A stretch of DNA of 64,000 nucleotides. Source: Pontibacter aydingkolensis (GTDB taxonomy: Bacteria; Bacteroidota; Bacteroidia; Cytophagales; Hymenobacteraceae). The stretch is from positions 62,001-126,000 of the forward strand of contig NZ_JAHYXK010000006.1 of assembly GCF_019443125.1 (NCBI RefSeq). Direction: 5' to 3'. The translations under genes were made by a program, and so were the position numbers. The number at the start of each line of letters is the position of its first letter. The stretch's first letter is position 1. This document shows, piece by piece, positions 16,397 through 26,906 of this stretch. The notes beneath the pieces are model-generated. The model saw only the letters and a list, made by a program, of their open reading frames with translations. It did not search any database and was not told the origin of the DNA.

Positions 16397-16981
16397 CTAC
16401 AGCTTATTCAGTATCTCCTCTACTTCCTGCTGTACTTTGCCGGCGCCGGCGTTAAAATTGTCCAGGGCTCCTTCTGTCCATCCGCGCCAAACTAGTTGGT
16501 TGCTCTTAGGGTTTATCATGTCAATGATCAGTGTACCAGACTTAAAAAGATCTACAGCTCTGTAGCCTGGCAAGCCGGAATTACCATAGTTGTAACGGTA
16601 TCCGCTCATGTAAGCATAACTGTAGCCAAAGCCCGGAGCAAAGTTTTCCGGCTTGTCTTTTTCCAGTGGCACCGATATACTTACATCATAAGCTAATAGC
16701 ACGTCCGGGTTCTCCGCAACTTTCTTATACCCCTTTTCCTGTAGCTCTGCCTCCACTGCTTTTACAATATTTTCGTGCAGGTTAGCTCTATATCCTTTGT
16801 CATAGCTGGTTACTTCGGCTGGTGCTGGCTGGTACCAGCTGTAGGTGCGGTAAAGCTTGGTATTAGCGCCAGGTGCTATAATGGCACTTGTGTTTTTTAT
16901 CCCTGACGTCACTACACAGGAACTGAGCGTAAATATTACTAAGAGGGTGGCCAGAAAATTTGGTAAACAATGGTTTCTCAT
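16397..16981 (-). CDS. DUF4136 lipoprotein
   Basis: This is a predicted periplasmic lipoprotein of about 194 residues. The chosen Met (16981) starts MRNHCLPNFLATLLVIF and leads to the lipobox LSSC. Upstream in-frame Met codons at 17002 and 17023 only add charged residues. The mature part fits DUF4136, with a Tyr-rich segment GFGYSYAYMSGYRYNYG and the conserved ending NQLVWRGWTEG followed by a helix VQQEVEEILNKL. DUF4136 lipoproteins are common in Bacteroidota and Proteobacteria and have no known activity. It is monocistronic. Confidence 0.82.
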   Translation of the reverse strand: MRNHCLPNFLATLLVIFTLSSCVVTSGIKNTSAIIAPGANTKLYRTYSWYQPAPAEVTSYDKGYRANLHENIVKAVEAELQEKGYKKVAENPDVLLAYDVSISVPLEKDKPENFAPGFGYSYAYMSGYRYNYGNSGLPGYRAVDLFKSGTLIIDMINPKSNQLVWRGWTEGALDNFNAGAGKVQQEVEEILNKL

Positions 16982-17215
16982 ACTTCTATTTTTAGAAAAC
17001 ATGTGCTGAATGACTTTGCCCAAAGTTAACAGCTAAATGCTGTGAGTAAAAACACTTTTTAAGGTTATGCCTTTAAGATGACTACAGTAAGGCAGATACC
17101 CAGGCAAGCTTATATTTTTTTAGGAAGATTACAGAATTCATCTCCCTAAAATCAAACTCTAAATAAGCTATTACGTGTATGTGAAAAATAAACATTAAAT
17201 TTTAAACATATTATT

Positions 17216-18058
17216 ATGACAGATATTTCTTCACATATGCCATCCCCACCCCCAAAGTGGGTAGAAAACTTTGCACGGGTAGGTCTTGCTGCTAAAGGTG
17301 TGGTGTATTGCCTGGTAGGTATTCTAGCTTTTATGGCTGCTTTTGAGCTAGGCAGAAATTCCTCCACGCAAGATGCCGGCAAGCAAGGCGTATTTCAGTT
17401 TATTCTGGAGCAACCTTTCGGAAAATGGCTTTTGGGGATAGTGGCCATCGGCTTGGTTTGCTATACTATTTGGCGCATTATACAGGCAGTACAAGATACC
17501 GAGAATAAAGGAAACGACGCTAAGGCCGTTGCAGTACGCATTCGCTACCTTTTCAGCGGACTGGTATATGGCGCACTTGCCTACCTGGCAGCCAAAATGG
17601 TGCTTGGCCAGCGTAGCGGTAATGGCAGTGGCAGTGATTCCAGGGAAACACTGGCCAGCGAATTATTACAGCAGCCATTTGGGCAATGGTTGGTAGGAAT
17701 ACTGGCAGTAGGCACCATGGCAGCGGGTGTTTACCAGATCTACTACGGTATTTCGGACAAGTATAAGAAAAAAGTACAGGGAGCTGGCCTCAAACATGAA
17801 CTGGAAGGAAAAATGGTGCGAATGGGGAAAATCGGGTATATTGCTCGTGGAGTAGTATGGCTTGTGATTGGTTTTATGTTCCTGAAAGCAGCCATGAGCT
17901 CTAACGCACAGAAGGCAGGCGGTAGCAGCGATGCATTCCGTTTTCTGGAAGACTCCTCTTATGGATCTTTTTTACTCGGTGCCGTTGCTGTAGGGCTCGT
18001 ATTCTATGGTATCTTTATGTTTATGAGGGCTAAGTACCAGCCTATCAGTACGAGTTGA
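17216..18058 (+). CDS. DUF1206 membrane protein
   Basis: This 280-residue inner-membrane protein is built from three repeated modules of two helices each. They begin at ARVGLAAKGVVYCLVG (residue about 19), RIRYLFSGLVYGALAY (about 106) and KIGYIARGVVWLVIG (about 205). This triplication defines DUF1206. Each module contains an Arg/Lys-G..Y motif at the membrane border and ends in FGKWLLGIVAIGLV-like helices. Function is unknown. The gene stands alone, divergent from the DUF4136 lipoprotein. Confidence 0.9.
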   Translation: MTDISSHMPSPPPKWVENFARVGLAAKGVVYCLVGILAFMAAFELGRNSSTQDAGKQGVFQFILEQPFGKWLLGIVAIGLVCYTIWRIIQAVQDTENKGNDAKAVAVRIRYLFSGLVYGALAYLAAKMVLGQRSGNGSGSDSRETLASELLQQPFGQWLVGILAVGTMAAGVYQIYYGISDKYKKKVQGAGLKHELEGKMVRMGKIGYIARGVVWLVIGFMFLKAAMSSNAQKAGGSSDAFRFLEDSSYGSFLLGAVAVGLVFYGIFMFMRAKYQPISTS

Positions 18059-18592
18059 GAGTAGCAGCAACAAAGAGTGATCGGGATTGATTAAGCCATC
18101 CTGTGTAAAATGATGTACAGTTTGTGAATGCAGAAAGGAGTTTTTGAGCTGCTTTTGTTTCACTTTTCCTCTAGACGTGAAGCTAAGTCTCTGCCCGTCA
18201 ATTTACAGGGTACAATATACTTTTAGGTAGCAGTTGCGCCTGGTATACATTTATCAGGTAATTTATGCCTGCTAAGATTCCGCCTTTTTATTGAATGTGT
18301 TCGCTCCTGGAGTGGCTAAAAATCGGTTTTAGGATGGCTTTTCTAAAGTTAATTAATCAGCCACTTGAGTTTACCACTCAGTTGCCCGCATTTAAGTATA
18401 ACTATTTTGCCCGGATAATTATATTTGTGATGTATTACGCACCACAGTCAGACAAAACCATACATTACTGACGCATAACACTTTACACAATACAAGCAAA
18501 GTAAATAGTACATAAACTGCTAAAAAACAGTTACATAAAATGCATTTTATGCTATCTTTGAAACCACCGAACACAATGCGGCTTAATACTAC
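18059..18592. other. Non-coding gap upstream of the response regulator
   Basis: I see no gene in these 534 bases. The last 60 bases carry a Bacteroidota-type promoter element for the downstream regulator. Two AAGTATA/TATACTT heptamers fall here. Confidence 0.5.
18553..18560 (+). promoter_or_regulatory. Bacteroidota -7 element TATCTTTG
   Basis: TATCTTTG matches the TAnnTTTG consensus and lies 33 bases before the ATG of the sigma-54 response regulator. No clear TTTG element is visible at the -33 position. Confidence 0.55.
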
Positions 18593-19951
18593 ATGAAAAA
18601 TACGCCCTTTAAGATCTTTATTCTGGACGATGATGTTTGGTATAGTGAATTGCTGGAGTATCATCTGTCTTCTAACCCTGATTACGAGTTAAAAAAATTC
18701 CATTCCGCTAAAGACTGCCTTGCTAGCCTGTACGAGCGTCCGAATGTTGTTACCCTGGACTATTCACTGCCTGATAAAAACGGCGACGAGGTTTTAAAAA
18801 GTATAAAAGAGCAAAGTCCTGATACTCAAGTCGTAGTCATTTCGGGCCAGGAGGATGTGGCTACGGCCGTAAACCTGCTTAAAAAAGGTGCTTACGATTA
18901 CATTGTAAAAGACGAGGATACCCCTGAACGCCTTTGGAACACTGTAAACAAAATAAGAGAAAACGTCTCGCTCCGTGAGGAAATAAGCCAGCTGCGCGAA
19001 GAGATAGGCCAGAAGTATGACTTTAGCAAAGTAATAATCGGTAAAAGCGAACCCATTATGCGCGTATTCGCCATGATGGACAAGGCCTCTAAAACCAACA
19101 TTACTGTTTCCATTAACGGAGAAACCGGTACAGGCAAAGAACTTGTTGCCAAAGCCATACATTATAACAGTACCCGCCGTAAAGCACCTTATGTTGCTGT
19201 AAATGTGGCAGCTATCCCCAAAGAGCTGATAGAGAGCGAATTATTTGGCCACGAGAAAGGCGCTTTTACAGGAGCCGTATCGCGCAGACTGGGCAAGTTT
19301 GAAGAAGCCAACAAAGGTACCATCTTCCTGGATGAGATCGGGGAACTGGATGTAAGCCTGCAGGCCAAGCTGCTGCGCGTACTGCAGGAAAAAGAAATTA
19401 CCCGTGTAGGCGGCAACGCTCTTGTGCCGGTTGATGTGCGCATTATCGTGGCAACGCATAAAAATTTATCAGAAGAGGTAAAGAAAGGCAACTTTAGAGA
19501 AGACCTTTATTATCGTTTACTAGGCCTTCCTATACTTTTGCCACCCCTCCGCGAAAGAGGAAGCGATATACTTATTTTAGCGAAGTACTTTATTGACGCT
19601 TTTGCAAAAGAGAATGGCCTGGGTAAAAAAAGCCTGTCCGAGAAAGCGCAGAAAAAGCTTCTCTCCTACTCTTTTCCGGGTAATGTGCGGGAATTAAGAG
19701 CCATCGTAGAACTTGCCGTAGTACTATCAGACGATGAGCAGATTCAGGAGCATGACATTAACTTAACAGCGAGTAACTCCGACAAAGACTTTCTGGCAAC
19801 AGAACGTACACTTAAAGGCTATACTACGGAAATCATACAGCGGTTTTTAGACAAGTATGATTATAATGTACTTTATGTGGCCGATAAACTGGATATAGGC
19901 AAGTCTACGATCTACAGAATGATACAGAACAAAGAACTGATCTTAAAATAG
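18593..19951 (+). CDS. Sigma-54-dependent NtrC-family response regulator
   Basis: This is a 452-residue cytoplasmic transcription activator. The receiver domain (1-120) carries the phospho-acceptor D56 in VTLDYSLPDKNGDEV. The AAA+ domain has Walker A GETGTGKE (176-183), the sigma-54 contact loop GAFTGA (223-228) and Walker B IFLDEIGELD. The C-terminal HTH_8/Fis-like helix-turn-helix (about 410-450, VADKLDIGKSTIYRMIQ) binds upstream enhancers. Conservation of GAFTGA says it activates RpoN-dependent promoters. The hybrid kinase starts 157 bases downstream on the same strand and is the likely partner. Confidence 0.95.
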   Translation: MKNTPFKIFILDDDVWYSELLEYHLSSNPDYELKKFHSAKDCLASLYERPNVVTLDYSLPDKNGDEVLKSIKEQSPDTQVVVISGQEDVATAVNLLKKGAYDYIVKDEDTPERLWNTVNKIRENVSLREEISQLREEIGQKYDFSKVIIGKSEPIMRVFAMMDKASKTNITVSINGETGTGKELVAKAIHYNSTRRKAPYVAVNVAAIPKELIESELFGHEKGAFTGAVSRRLGKFEEANKGTIFLDEIGELDVSLQAKLLRVLQEKEITRVGGNALVPVDVRIIVATHKNLSEEVKKGNFREDLYYRLLGLPILLPPLRERGSDILILAKYFIDAFAKENGLGKKSLSEKAQKKLLSYSFPGNVRELRAIVELAVVLSDDEQIQEHDINLTASNSDKDFLATERTLKGYTTEIIQRFLDKYDYNVLYVADKLDIGKSTIYRMIQNKELILK

Positions 19952-20108
19952 TTGGCTGTTTTCTGCTTACGCAAAAGCTTAGCATTTACAGTAAAGTTAT
20001 ACTTTAACAACTGATAGCTGACTTAAATCTATATTAATAGGGCTATTCAATTGAAATGAATTTTTTAACATGTAAATGGTTTATCTTGTAAGCGTTAATT
20101 ACTCTTAA

Positions 20109-23100
20109 ATGAAAAAAGACCAGGATGTTGCGGATTTATTGCAACTGTTAGAGCAGGAGAAAGCGGCCAGGCTGGCAGCAGAGAAATTAGCAGACGCACA
20201 GGCCCAGGTCATTCATGCATTCATACAGGAAGAATCACCCAGCGTTATACAAAGCAGTGGCACCTCATCAGGGCAGATCATTCTTAAATACACCTATCAG
20301 GGCGATATTCAATCTATAAACGAATCCGGAAGCGGCTTTTTATCGAACCTGTCTGGTAACCGCCTGTTTGCCTTTAAGCGTTTGTTACGGCACAAGCTCC
20401 ACTTATTCGCCCAAAAGGGCCAGCATACTTTACAGACCAACATCAGCGGTAAATACTATAGCATTTTTACTGCTCCGGTACCTGAGCACGAATATCATGT
20501 TATTTGCCTGGCAGACCTGCAGGTGCGGGACACAGCAGAGTTAGCCTTACAGGAGAGCCGGAACTTTGTAAAAAACATAGCACAAACTATCCCTAACATC
20601 ATTTACATATATGATTTAGAGGAAAATAGAAATATTTACCTGAACGAACACATTAAAAGTGTTTTAGGATACACAGATACAGATGTAGCCACCATTACCC
20701 GGGCCATGCTCAGGTCGCTTGTACTGCCGGAAGACAGGATGAAACTGTACAGGCATGTGCACCACATGCGACGAACTGCTGACGGTAAAGTTTTGGAGGT
20801 AGAGTATAAGGTACGCTGTAAAAATGGCACAATCAAGCATCTCTTTTGCCGTGAAAGTGTGTTCAGGAGAAATGAAACAGGACAGGTAAAACAGATTATA
20901 GGTTCTGCAGAAGACGTGACTACCTTACGCAAGAAAAGCGAGGAATTGCTGCGGCAAAAAAATTTCTACGAATCCATATTAAACCACATCCCCTCTGATG
21001 TAGCTGTTTACAACAATAACCTAAAGTATGTATTCCTAAATCCTGCGGCCGTTAAGGACCCGGAGCTTCGGGAGTGGATCATCGGCAAAACAAACGAAGA
21101 ATATAGCCGTTACCGCGGAGTTCCGATAGAGCGCATGCAGGAGCGCAGCGGATACCTGAAACAGGTGCTCGAGCAGAAATCCCTTGTAGAGTTTGAGGAA
21201 TCTCTTCAGGGCAAAGATGGGGAGGAACTACACTTTTTACGACGGTTAAACCCAGTGCTTAACGCCAATAGCGAGGTAGAACTTGTAATAGGGCACGGAT
21301 TAAATATTACAGACCTCAGAAAAGCGCAGGAGGAAATTGTAACCAGCGAAGCTAAAAACAAAGCTATTCTGGCAGCCATTCCTGACCTCATGTTTATTAT
21401 AGACAACGAGGGAGTTTACCGGGACATGAAAAATGTGTATGACACGCACCTGCTTGTTCCGAATGAAAGCATTATTGGGAACAATATAAGCAATATGCTT
21501 CCTAAGCCGCTAGCCGGAAGGCTTTTGCAACTGGTGCAGCGCGTAATAGGTACAGGGCAGTATGAGCAAACTTATTATGAGCTCGACTTCCCTGACGGAA
21601 CACGCTATTATGAAGGCAGGGTTATAAAGTATAGCGAAACAGAGGCCCTTACCATTATCAGAGACAATACTGAAGAACGAAAGGCTGCACAGGAAGTAAA
21701 AGAGAAGAACGAGTTTATACGCCAGGTGGTAGACACAAGCCCCAGCCTGATCTTTGTAAAGAATGCGGCAGGTGAATTCTCACTTGTCAATGCAGAATGC
21801 GCCAGGATGTTCGGAAAATCTATTGATGAAATTATTGGTTCCAATCCAAGTACTTTATACGCTATTGAGGATGAGTCTATTTTTTATAACATAGTTGATA
21901 AGCAGGTAATAGCAGAAGGTAAGGAAGTAAGGCTGGAAGAGAAATTTACCAAACCTGATGGGGAGGTTGTGTGGCTAAGCACGATAAAAAAGCCATTTAT
22001 AGCCAGTAATGGCGAAGTGCATGTGCTCGGCATTGCCACAAATATAACAGAGCAACGTAAAGCACAGCAACGTCTCGGTGAAAGCGAAGAACTGTTCAGA
22101 CTTTTGTCGGAAAACTCTAAAGACTTGATTAGCCTGCACGAACCTAACGGACGCTACATCTATGTATCAAAGGCGTGTAAAGAGTTGTTAGGCTACGAAC
22201 CCGAAGAGCTTATTGGCCGCATGCCCTTAGACATACTTTACCCTGACGATATTGAACTGTTAGGCCAGAAAGGAAACACGGATTACCTGCTGGAGCACAA
22301 GAATATTTTTGTGCAGCACAGGCTTCTCCGCAAAGACGGCACCGTGCAGTGGGTAGAAACCAATATTAAACCCATACTTGATGCTGACGGGGAGGTAATT
22401 AAAATTCAGTCTGCTGTACGTGATATTTCAGAAAGACGCAAGGCAGAGGAAGCAATGCAGGCCAGTGAAAAAAAATACCGTGACCTTATAAAGTATAGCC
22501 GCGCCTATTTCTGCACGCATAACATGCAGGGTGTGCTGCAGGAGACAAACCCCTATATGCTCGACATGCTGGGCTATACTGCCGGAGAAATGGTAGGCCA
22601 TAACCTAAAGAACTTTTTGCCAGAGCACCATCGCGCCAACTTTGCCAGCTACCTGAAGGAGTTTAAGACTAAAAACCTTGTTGAAGGCATATTTACAGTA
22701 CTAAACAAGGAGAAGGAAGAACGATTCCTGTTTTACAAAAACTATAAAGTTGATGAGCCTGGTACAGAACCCTACATTATCTGCATAGCCCAGGACATTA
22801 CAGACAGAATGCACACAGAACAGCAGCTAAAGAAGGCGAAGGAGGCTGCAGAAGAATCGGCACGGGTAAAAGAGAACTTTCTGGCAAATATGAGCCACGA
22901 GATACGCACGCCTATGAACGGCATAATGGGCATGGCCAGCCTGCTGAATAAAAGTCCGCTAAACCCTGTGCAGCAGAACTACATCAAAATTATCAGGCAA
23001 TCGGCTGACAACCTGCTCGTGATCATAAACGACATCCTGGACATAGCCAAAATAGAGGCCGGCAAGCTGGAACTGGAAGAGATACCATTCAACATAAGCG

Positions 23101-24380
23101 ACACTATAAAATCAGCTTATCAAACCCTGATTTACAAGGCAGAGGAAAAAGGACTTGTGTACCTGACCAAGCCGCTGCAGGTTTCACATAACATACTTAC
23201 AGGCGACCCCTACCGCCTGAACCAGGTGTTGCTGAATTTACTTAACAATGCCATAAAATTCACAGAATCAGGTAGTGTAACGCTTAGCTGCCAGGTACTG
23301 CAGGAAACTAAAGATAACCTGATGATCGAGTTTGCTGTTACAGACACTGGCATTGGCATTCCGCCAGATAAACTGGAATATATTTTTGAAGGTTTCTCGC
23401 AGGCTTATTCCAGCACCACCCGCAAGTATGGCGGTACTGGCCTGGGGCTTAGCATTTGCCGTAACCTTGTGGAGATGCAGGGCGGCGAAATATGGGTAGA
23501 AAGCCACGAAGGCGAAGGTAGTTCATTCAAGTTTGTATTAACCTATCCAAAGTATAAAGACAAGGCATTTATAAGCCAGCAAAAAGACAAAACAGACTTT
23601 ACTGTTCTGGAAGGCACCAGGGTGTTACTGGCAGAAGACAATGAAGTGAACATCTTCCTGGCAAAGTCGATTATGGAGAACTGGAAGTTTAAGGTGGATG
23701 TCGCGCATAATGGCTGTGAGGCTGTTAACATGGTTGAGCAAAACTCTTATGACCTCGTGCTGATGGATATTCAGATGCCAGAATTGAGTGGACTTGACGC
23801 CACGCATCTGATACGTTCTAACCCGGATAAAAAGAAGTCAAGCATTCCGATTATCGCCTTAACAGCAAACGCACTAAAGGGTGATGCCGAAAAATACCTG
23901 AGCATTGGCATGAACGCATACATTTCTAAGCCATTTGAAGAAGAAGACCTGTACCTTAAAATTTTCAGTGTGCTTCCTCATAAAGCAAGAATGAGAAAAG
24001 GTGATCACTTAGGCAATGCAACTGTACCGGCAGATGCTCCATCTGAGCCATTATATGATCTTAGCATTTTGCATAAGATGTCCAGGGGAAACGAGGCATT
24101 CATACAAAGAACCAAAAACCTGTTTATACAAACAGTACCGGAAACACTTGCCGATATAGAGTTAAAAAAACAGAACAGCGACTGGGCAGGCGTAAGTGCT
24201 GCAGCGCATAAACTAAAGCCTACTATTGATACGTTACGCATCGAAAAACTAAAAGAGGTGATACGCCAGATAGAGTTCGGGGCCAAAGCACAGAAACCTG
24301 ACGAGGGTGTGACAGAGAACATTGCCTATCTGCAGCAGGTAATGGCACAGGTACTGGAGCAAATGAAGTCTGAAGTATAA
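20109..24380 (+). CDS. Multi-PAS hybrid histidine kinase with receiver and Hpt domains
   Basis: This 1423-residue sensor lacks clear membrane helices and is probably cytoplasmic. After an N-terminal coiled coil, about six PAS/PAC modules span residues 140-910 (repeated PAC-like endings such as [14 protein letters not shown] and [13 protein letters not shown]). HisKA follows with H930 in [16 protein letters not shown], then HATPase_c with the N-box [10 protein letters not shown]1 DTGIGIP and G2 [10 protein letters not shown] receiver domain holds D1220 in [10 protein letters not shown], and a C-terminal Hpt domain holds H1367 in AAAHKLKP. All phosphorelay residues are present, so an internal His-Asp-His relay can end on the sigma-54 regulator encoded upstream. 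The signal is unknown; many PAS domains suggest several cues. Confidence 0.95.
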   Translation: MKKDQDVADLLQLLEQEKAARLAAEKLADAQAQVIHAFIQEESPSVIQSSGTSSGQIILKYTYQGDIQSINESGSGFLSNLSGNRLFAFKRLLRHKLHLFAQKGQHTLQTNISGKYYSIFTAPVPEHEYHVICLADLQVRDTAELALQESRNFVKNIAQTIPNIIYIYDLEENRNIYLNEHIKSVLGYTDTDVATITRAMLRSLVLPEDRMKLYRHVHHMRRTADGKVLEVEYKVRCKNGTIKHLFCRESVFRRNETGQVKQIIGSAEDVTTLRKKSEELLRQKNFYESILNHIPSDVAVYNNNLKYVFLNPAAVKDPELREWIIGKTNEEYSRYRGVPIERMQERSGYLKQVLEQKSLVEFEESLQGKDGEELHFLRRLNPVLNANSEVELVIGHGLNITDLRKAQEEIVTSEAKNKAILAAIPDLMFIIDNEGVYRDMKNVYDTHLLVPNESIIGNNISNMLPKPLAGRLLQLVQRVIGTGQYEQTYYELDFPDGTRYYEGRVIKYSETEALTIIRDNTEERKAAQEVKEKNEFIRQVVDTSPSLIFVKNAAGEFSLVNAECARMFGKSIDEIIGSNPSTLYAIEDESIFYNIVDKQVIAEGKEVRLEEKFTKPDGEVVWLSTIKKPFIASNGEVHVLGIATNITEQRKAQQRLGESEELFRLLSENSKDLISLHEPNGRYIYVSKACKELLGYEPEELIGRMPLDILYPDDIELLGQKGNTDYLLEHKNIFVQHRLLRKDGTVQWVETNIKPILDADGEVIKIQSAVRDISERRKAEEAMQASEKKYRDLIKYSRAYFCTHNMQGVLQETNPYMLDMLGYTAGEMVGHNLKNFLPEHHRANFASYLKEFKTKNLVEGIFTVLNKEKEERFLFYKNYKVDEPGTEPYIICIAQDITDRMHTEQQLKKAKEAAEESARVKENFLANMSHEIRTPMNGIMGMASLLNKSPLNPVQQNYIKIIRQSADNLLVIINDILDIAKIEAGKLELEEIPFNISDTIKSAYQTLIYKAEEKGLVYLTKPLQVSHNILTGDPYRLNQVLLNLLNNAIKFTESGSVTLSCQVLQETKDNLMIEFAVTDTGIGIPPDKLEYIFEGFSQAYSSTTRKYGGTGLGLSICRNLVEMQGGEIWVESHEGEGSSFKFVLTYPKYKDKAFISQQKDKTDFTVLEGTRVLLAEDNEVNIFLAKSIMENWKFKVDVAHNGCEAVNMVEQNSYDLVLMDIQMPELSGLDATHLIRSNPDKKKSSIPIIALTANALKGDAEKYLSIGMNAYISKPFEEEDLYLKIFSVLPHKARMRKGDHLGNATVPADAPSEPLYDLSILHKMSRGNEAFIQRTKNLFIQTVPETLADIELKKQNSDWAGVSAAAHKLKPTIDTLRIEKLKEVIRQIEFGAKAQKPDEGVTENIAYLQQVMAQVLEQMKSEV

Positions 24381-24384
24381 GTAT

Positions 24385-24418
24385 AAAGGCCACTATAACT
24401 AAGCTGTAGCGGCCTTTT
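24385..24418 (+). terminator. Rho-independent terminator after the hybrid kinase
   Basis: AAAGGCC and GGCCTTT arms enclose a partly paired loop and are followed by a short T run, 5 bases after the kinase stop. Confidence 0.75.
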
Positions 24419-24583
24419 ACTTTGCTCCTGCCCTTGTTTGCTTTACTTATAGTTTTTTGAAAGAAGTTAATACCTACATACTTTTTAGAAGCTAAGTTTC
24501 AAGAACCCTCAAGGCAGCTACATAGTATGCTCTTTAAGTAAAGCAAACAAAATGAACCACAGTAGAGCTACAACCATATTGCC

Positions 24584-25738
24584 ATGCGGAACAACCTCCC
24601 TGATTTTAATGAAATAATCGCCCTGCGCCATGACCTGCATCAGCATCCGGAACTTTCAGGAAAAGAACACCTGACTGCAGCGCGTGTCACACAGTTCCTG
24701 CAAAAGTATAACCCAGATACTTTAATCACCGGCATAGGCGGAACCGGTGTAGTTGCTATTTTCAACGGCATTTCGGATGGTGGGCCTACAGTGCTTTTCA
24801 GAGCGGAGCTGGATGCGCTGCCTATACAAGAAGTAAACAACATGATTTATGCTTCGGCAACCGAAGGTATAAGCCATAAGTGCGGGCACGATGGCCACAT
24901 GGCTATACTTGCTGGCCTGGCCAAGCTGCTGCACCAAAACAAACTACCGAAGGGCAAGGTTATACTTCTGTTTCAGCCGGCAGAAGAAACCGGGCAAGGC
25001 GCTTTTGCTGTGCTGCAAGATCAGCAGTTTAAAGATTTAAAGCCGGACTACGTATTTGCGCTGCATAATCTGCCCGGCTACCCGGAGAACCAGGTAGTGG
25101 TGCGCAACAATTCCTTTGCCGCCGCATCTACAGGCATGATCGTGGAGTTGAATGGGAAGTCGTCGCATGCAGCGGAGCCGGAAAACGGACTTAATCCTGG
25201 TCAGGCAATGGCCGAGATCATACTTGTTTTTAATGAGCTTATACTTCAGAAAGAAAGATTTGAGGACCTGGCGCTGCTAACGGTAATTCATGCACGTTTG
25301 GGTGAGGTGGCGTTTGGTACCAATCCCGGTTATGCTACCGTAATGGCAACACTCCGCTCCTACCAGCAGACTGACCTGGATTTACTAAAGCATCTCTCTT
25401 CTGCATCCGTCCAAACTATTTCAGAAAAGCATGGGTTGGGGTATAGTATCCGTTTTGTGGAGGAATTTCCGGCTACGGTTAACCATGCAGAGGCGGTTAC
25501 ACTGGTAAAGCAGGCTGCCACTAAACTGGAACTTGACGTGCAGGAAGCCGTACAGCCCTTTAAATGGTCTGAGGATTTTGGGCACTTTACAGGCAAGTAC
25601 AAAGGTGCACTGCTGGGTTTAGGTGCCGGCTTAAACCAGGCGCAACTGCACCACGCAGACTACGATTTTCCGGACGCAATAATCCCTACGGGCGCCGTAC
25701 TGTTTTATACTTTAGCGTCAGACACCATGAACCTATAA
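24584..25738 (+). CDS. M20D-family amidohydrolase (hippurate hydrolase/IAA-amidohydrolase type)
   Basis: This 384-residue metallo-amidohydrolase is expected to release carboxylic acids or amino acids from N-acyl amino acids. It shows the family's LRHDLHQHPELSGKE start, the metal site HKCGHDGHMA (C-G-H-D-G-H) around residues 99-108 and the catalytic Glu pair in QPAEETGQGA. The dimerisation insert contains SSHAAEPENG. No signal peptide is present. It is 6 bases ahead of alanine racemase, so the two are almost surely cotranscribed. Both may act on amino acids or cell-wall fragments, but the substrate is uncertain. Confidence 0.9.
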   Translation: MRNNLPDFNEIIALRHDLHQHPELSGKEHLTAARVTQFLQKYNPDTLITGIGGTGVVAIFNGISDGGPTVLFRAELDALPIQEVNNMIYASATEGISHKCGHDGHMAILAGLAKLLHQNKLPKGKVILLFQPAEETGQGAFAVLQDQQFKDLKPDYVFALHNLPGYPENQVVVRNNSFAAASTGMIVELNGKSSHAAEPENGLNPGQAMAEIILVFNELILQKERFEDLALLTVIHARLGEVAFGTNPGYATVMATLRSYQQTDLDLLKHLSSASVQTISEKHGLGYSIRFVEEFPATVNHAEAVTLVKQAATKLELDVQEAVQPFKWSEDFGHFTGKYKGALLGLGAGLNQAQLHHADYDFPDAIIPTGAVLFYTLASDTMNL

Positions 25739-25744
25739 CACCTT

Positions 25745-26896
25745 ATGCTTCATAGCTCTTACATCGAGATTAGTAAATCAGCACTTCAAAACAACATCAA
25801 CTTTTTAAAGCAGGAGATCGGCCCGCATGTTAAGCTATCGTCTGTAATAAAAGGCAATGCCTACGGCCATGGCATAGAGCAATTTGCCAAGCTTGCACAA
25901 GAGTGCGGCGTAGACCATTTCTCCGTGTTCAGTGCCGACGAAGCACAGCGTTTGCTTAGTGCAATTACCCGGCCTGCTACCATCCTGATAATGGGTTACC
26001 TCGACAACGCGGAGCTGGAATGGGCCATAGAACAGGAACTGGAGTTTTTTGTTTTTGAACCGGACAGGTTGCGGGAAGCCGCCAAAGCAGCGAAGACAGT
26101 AGGTAAAAAAGCAATCATTCACCTGGAGCTTGAAACAGGTATGAACAGAACCGGCTTTGAATCGCATACACTCCGAATCGCCAAGTCCCTTCTGGAGGAG
26201 TGCCGTGACCATGTTAGACTAAAAGGAATCTGCACCCACTTTGCCGGCGCTGAAAGCATGCAAAACCATAAGCGGGTAACAGAGCAGATAAACCTTTTTA
26301 ACGAACAGGTAGAGGCACTAAAATTAGAAGGAATACAGGCGGAGCAATTGCACACTGCTTGCTCTGCTGCCATGATGACTTACCCGGAAAGCCGATTCGA
26401 CATGGTGCGCATTGGCATTATGCAGTACGGGTTCTGGCCCAGCCCGGAGACCTACTCCAGTTATCTGGGCAAGCTACAGCGCAAGCAAGATCCTTTACGC
26501 CGACTTATTAACTGGAAAAGTCATATTATGAGCCTCAAGCATGTTAATGCAGGTGATTATGTGGGCTATGGTACTTCATTTCAGGCTCCAAGGCAGATGG
26601 TGATGGCCATTATACCCGTAGGCTACGCCTGGGGCTATAGCCGCAGCCTGAGCAACCAGGGCCAGGTATTGGTGCGAGGACAGCGCGCAGGTGTAGTTGG
26701 CATTGTAAACATGAACGTGCTAACCGTGGACGTAACAAACATCGAAGGCGTACAAAAAGGAGATGAAGTGGTACTGCTGGGCATCCAGGAAAACGAAAGT
26801 ATAAGTGTGGCCTCTTTTGCAGAGCTTAGCACCCAACTGAACTACGAGCTGCTCACACGACTGCCCATGAACATCCCGCGCATGATCATTTCATAA
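25745..26896 (+). CDS. alr: Alanine racemase
   Basis: This 383-residue PLP enzyme interconverts L- and D-alanine for peptidoglycan. The Schiff-base lysine is K36 in SSVIKGNAYGHG, and the second catalytic base is the Tyr in the conserved DYVGYGTSF segment near residue 275. The barrel contains HLELETGMNRTGF and CSAAMM..R.GIMQYG, and the C-terminal beta domain has LLGIQENESIS. Length matches the family. The upstream M20 amidohydrolase ends 6 bases earlier. The 3' end almost touches the convergent K+ channel gene (10 bases between). Bacteroidota often carry a second copy fused to MurF; this one stands alone. Confidence 0.93.
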   Translation: MLHSSYIEISKSALQNNINFLKQEIGPHVKLSSVIKGNAYGHGIEQFAKLAQECGVDHFSVFSADEAQRLLSAITRPATILIMGYLDNAELEWAIEQELEFFVFEPDRLREAAKAAKTVGKKAIIHLELETGMNRTGFESHTLRIAKSLLEECRDHVRLKGICTHFAGAESMQNHKRVTEQINLFNEQVEALKLEGIQAEQLHTACSAAMMTYPESRFDMVRIGIMQYGFWPSPETYSSYLGKLQRKQDPLRRLINWKSHIMSLKHVNAGDYVGYGTSFQAPRQMVMAIIPVGYAWGYSRSLSNQGQVLVRGQRAGVVGIVNMNVLTVDVTNIEGVQKGDEVVLLGIQENESISVASFAELSTQLNYELLTRLPMNIPRMIIS

Positions 26897-26906
26897 TTAC
26901 TTCCGC

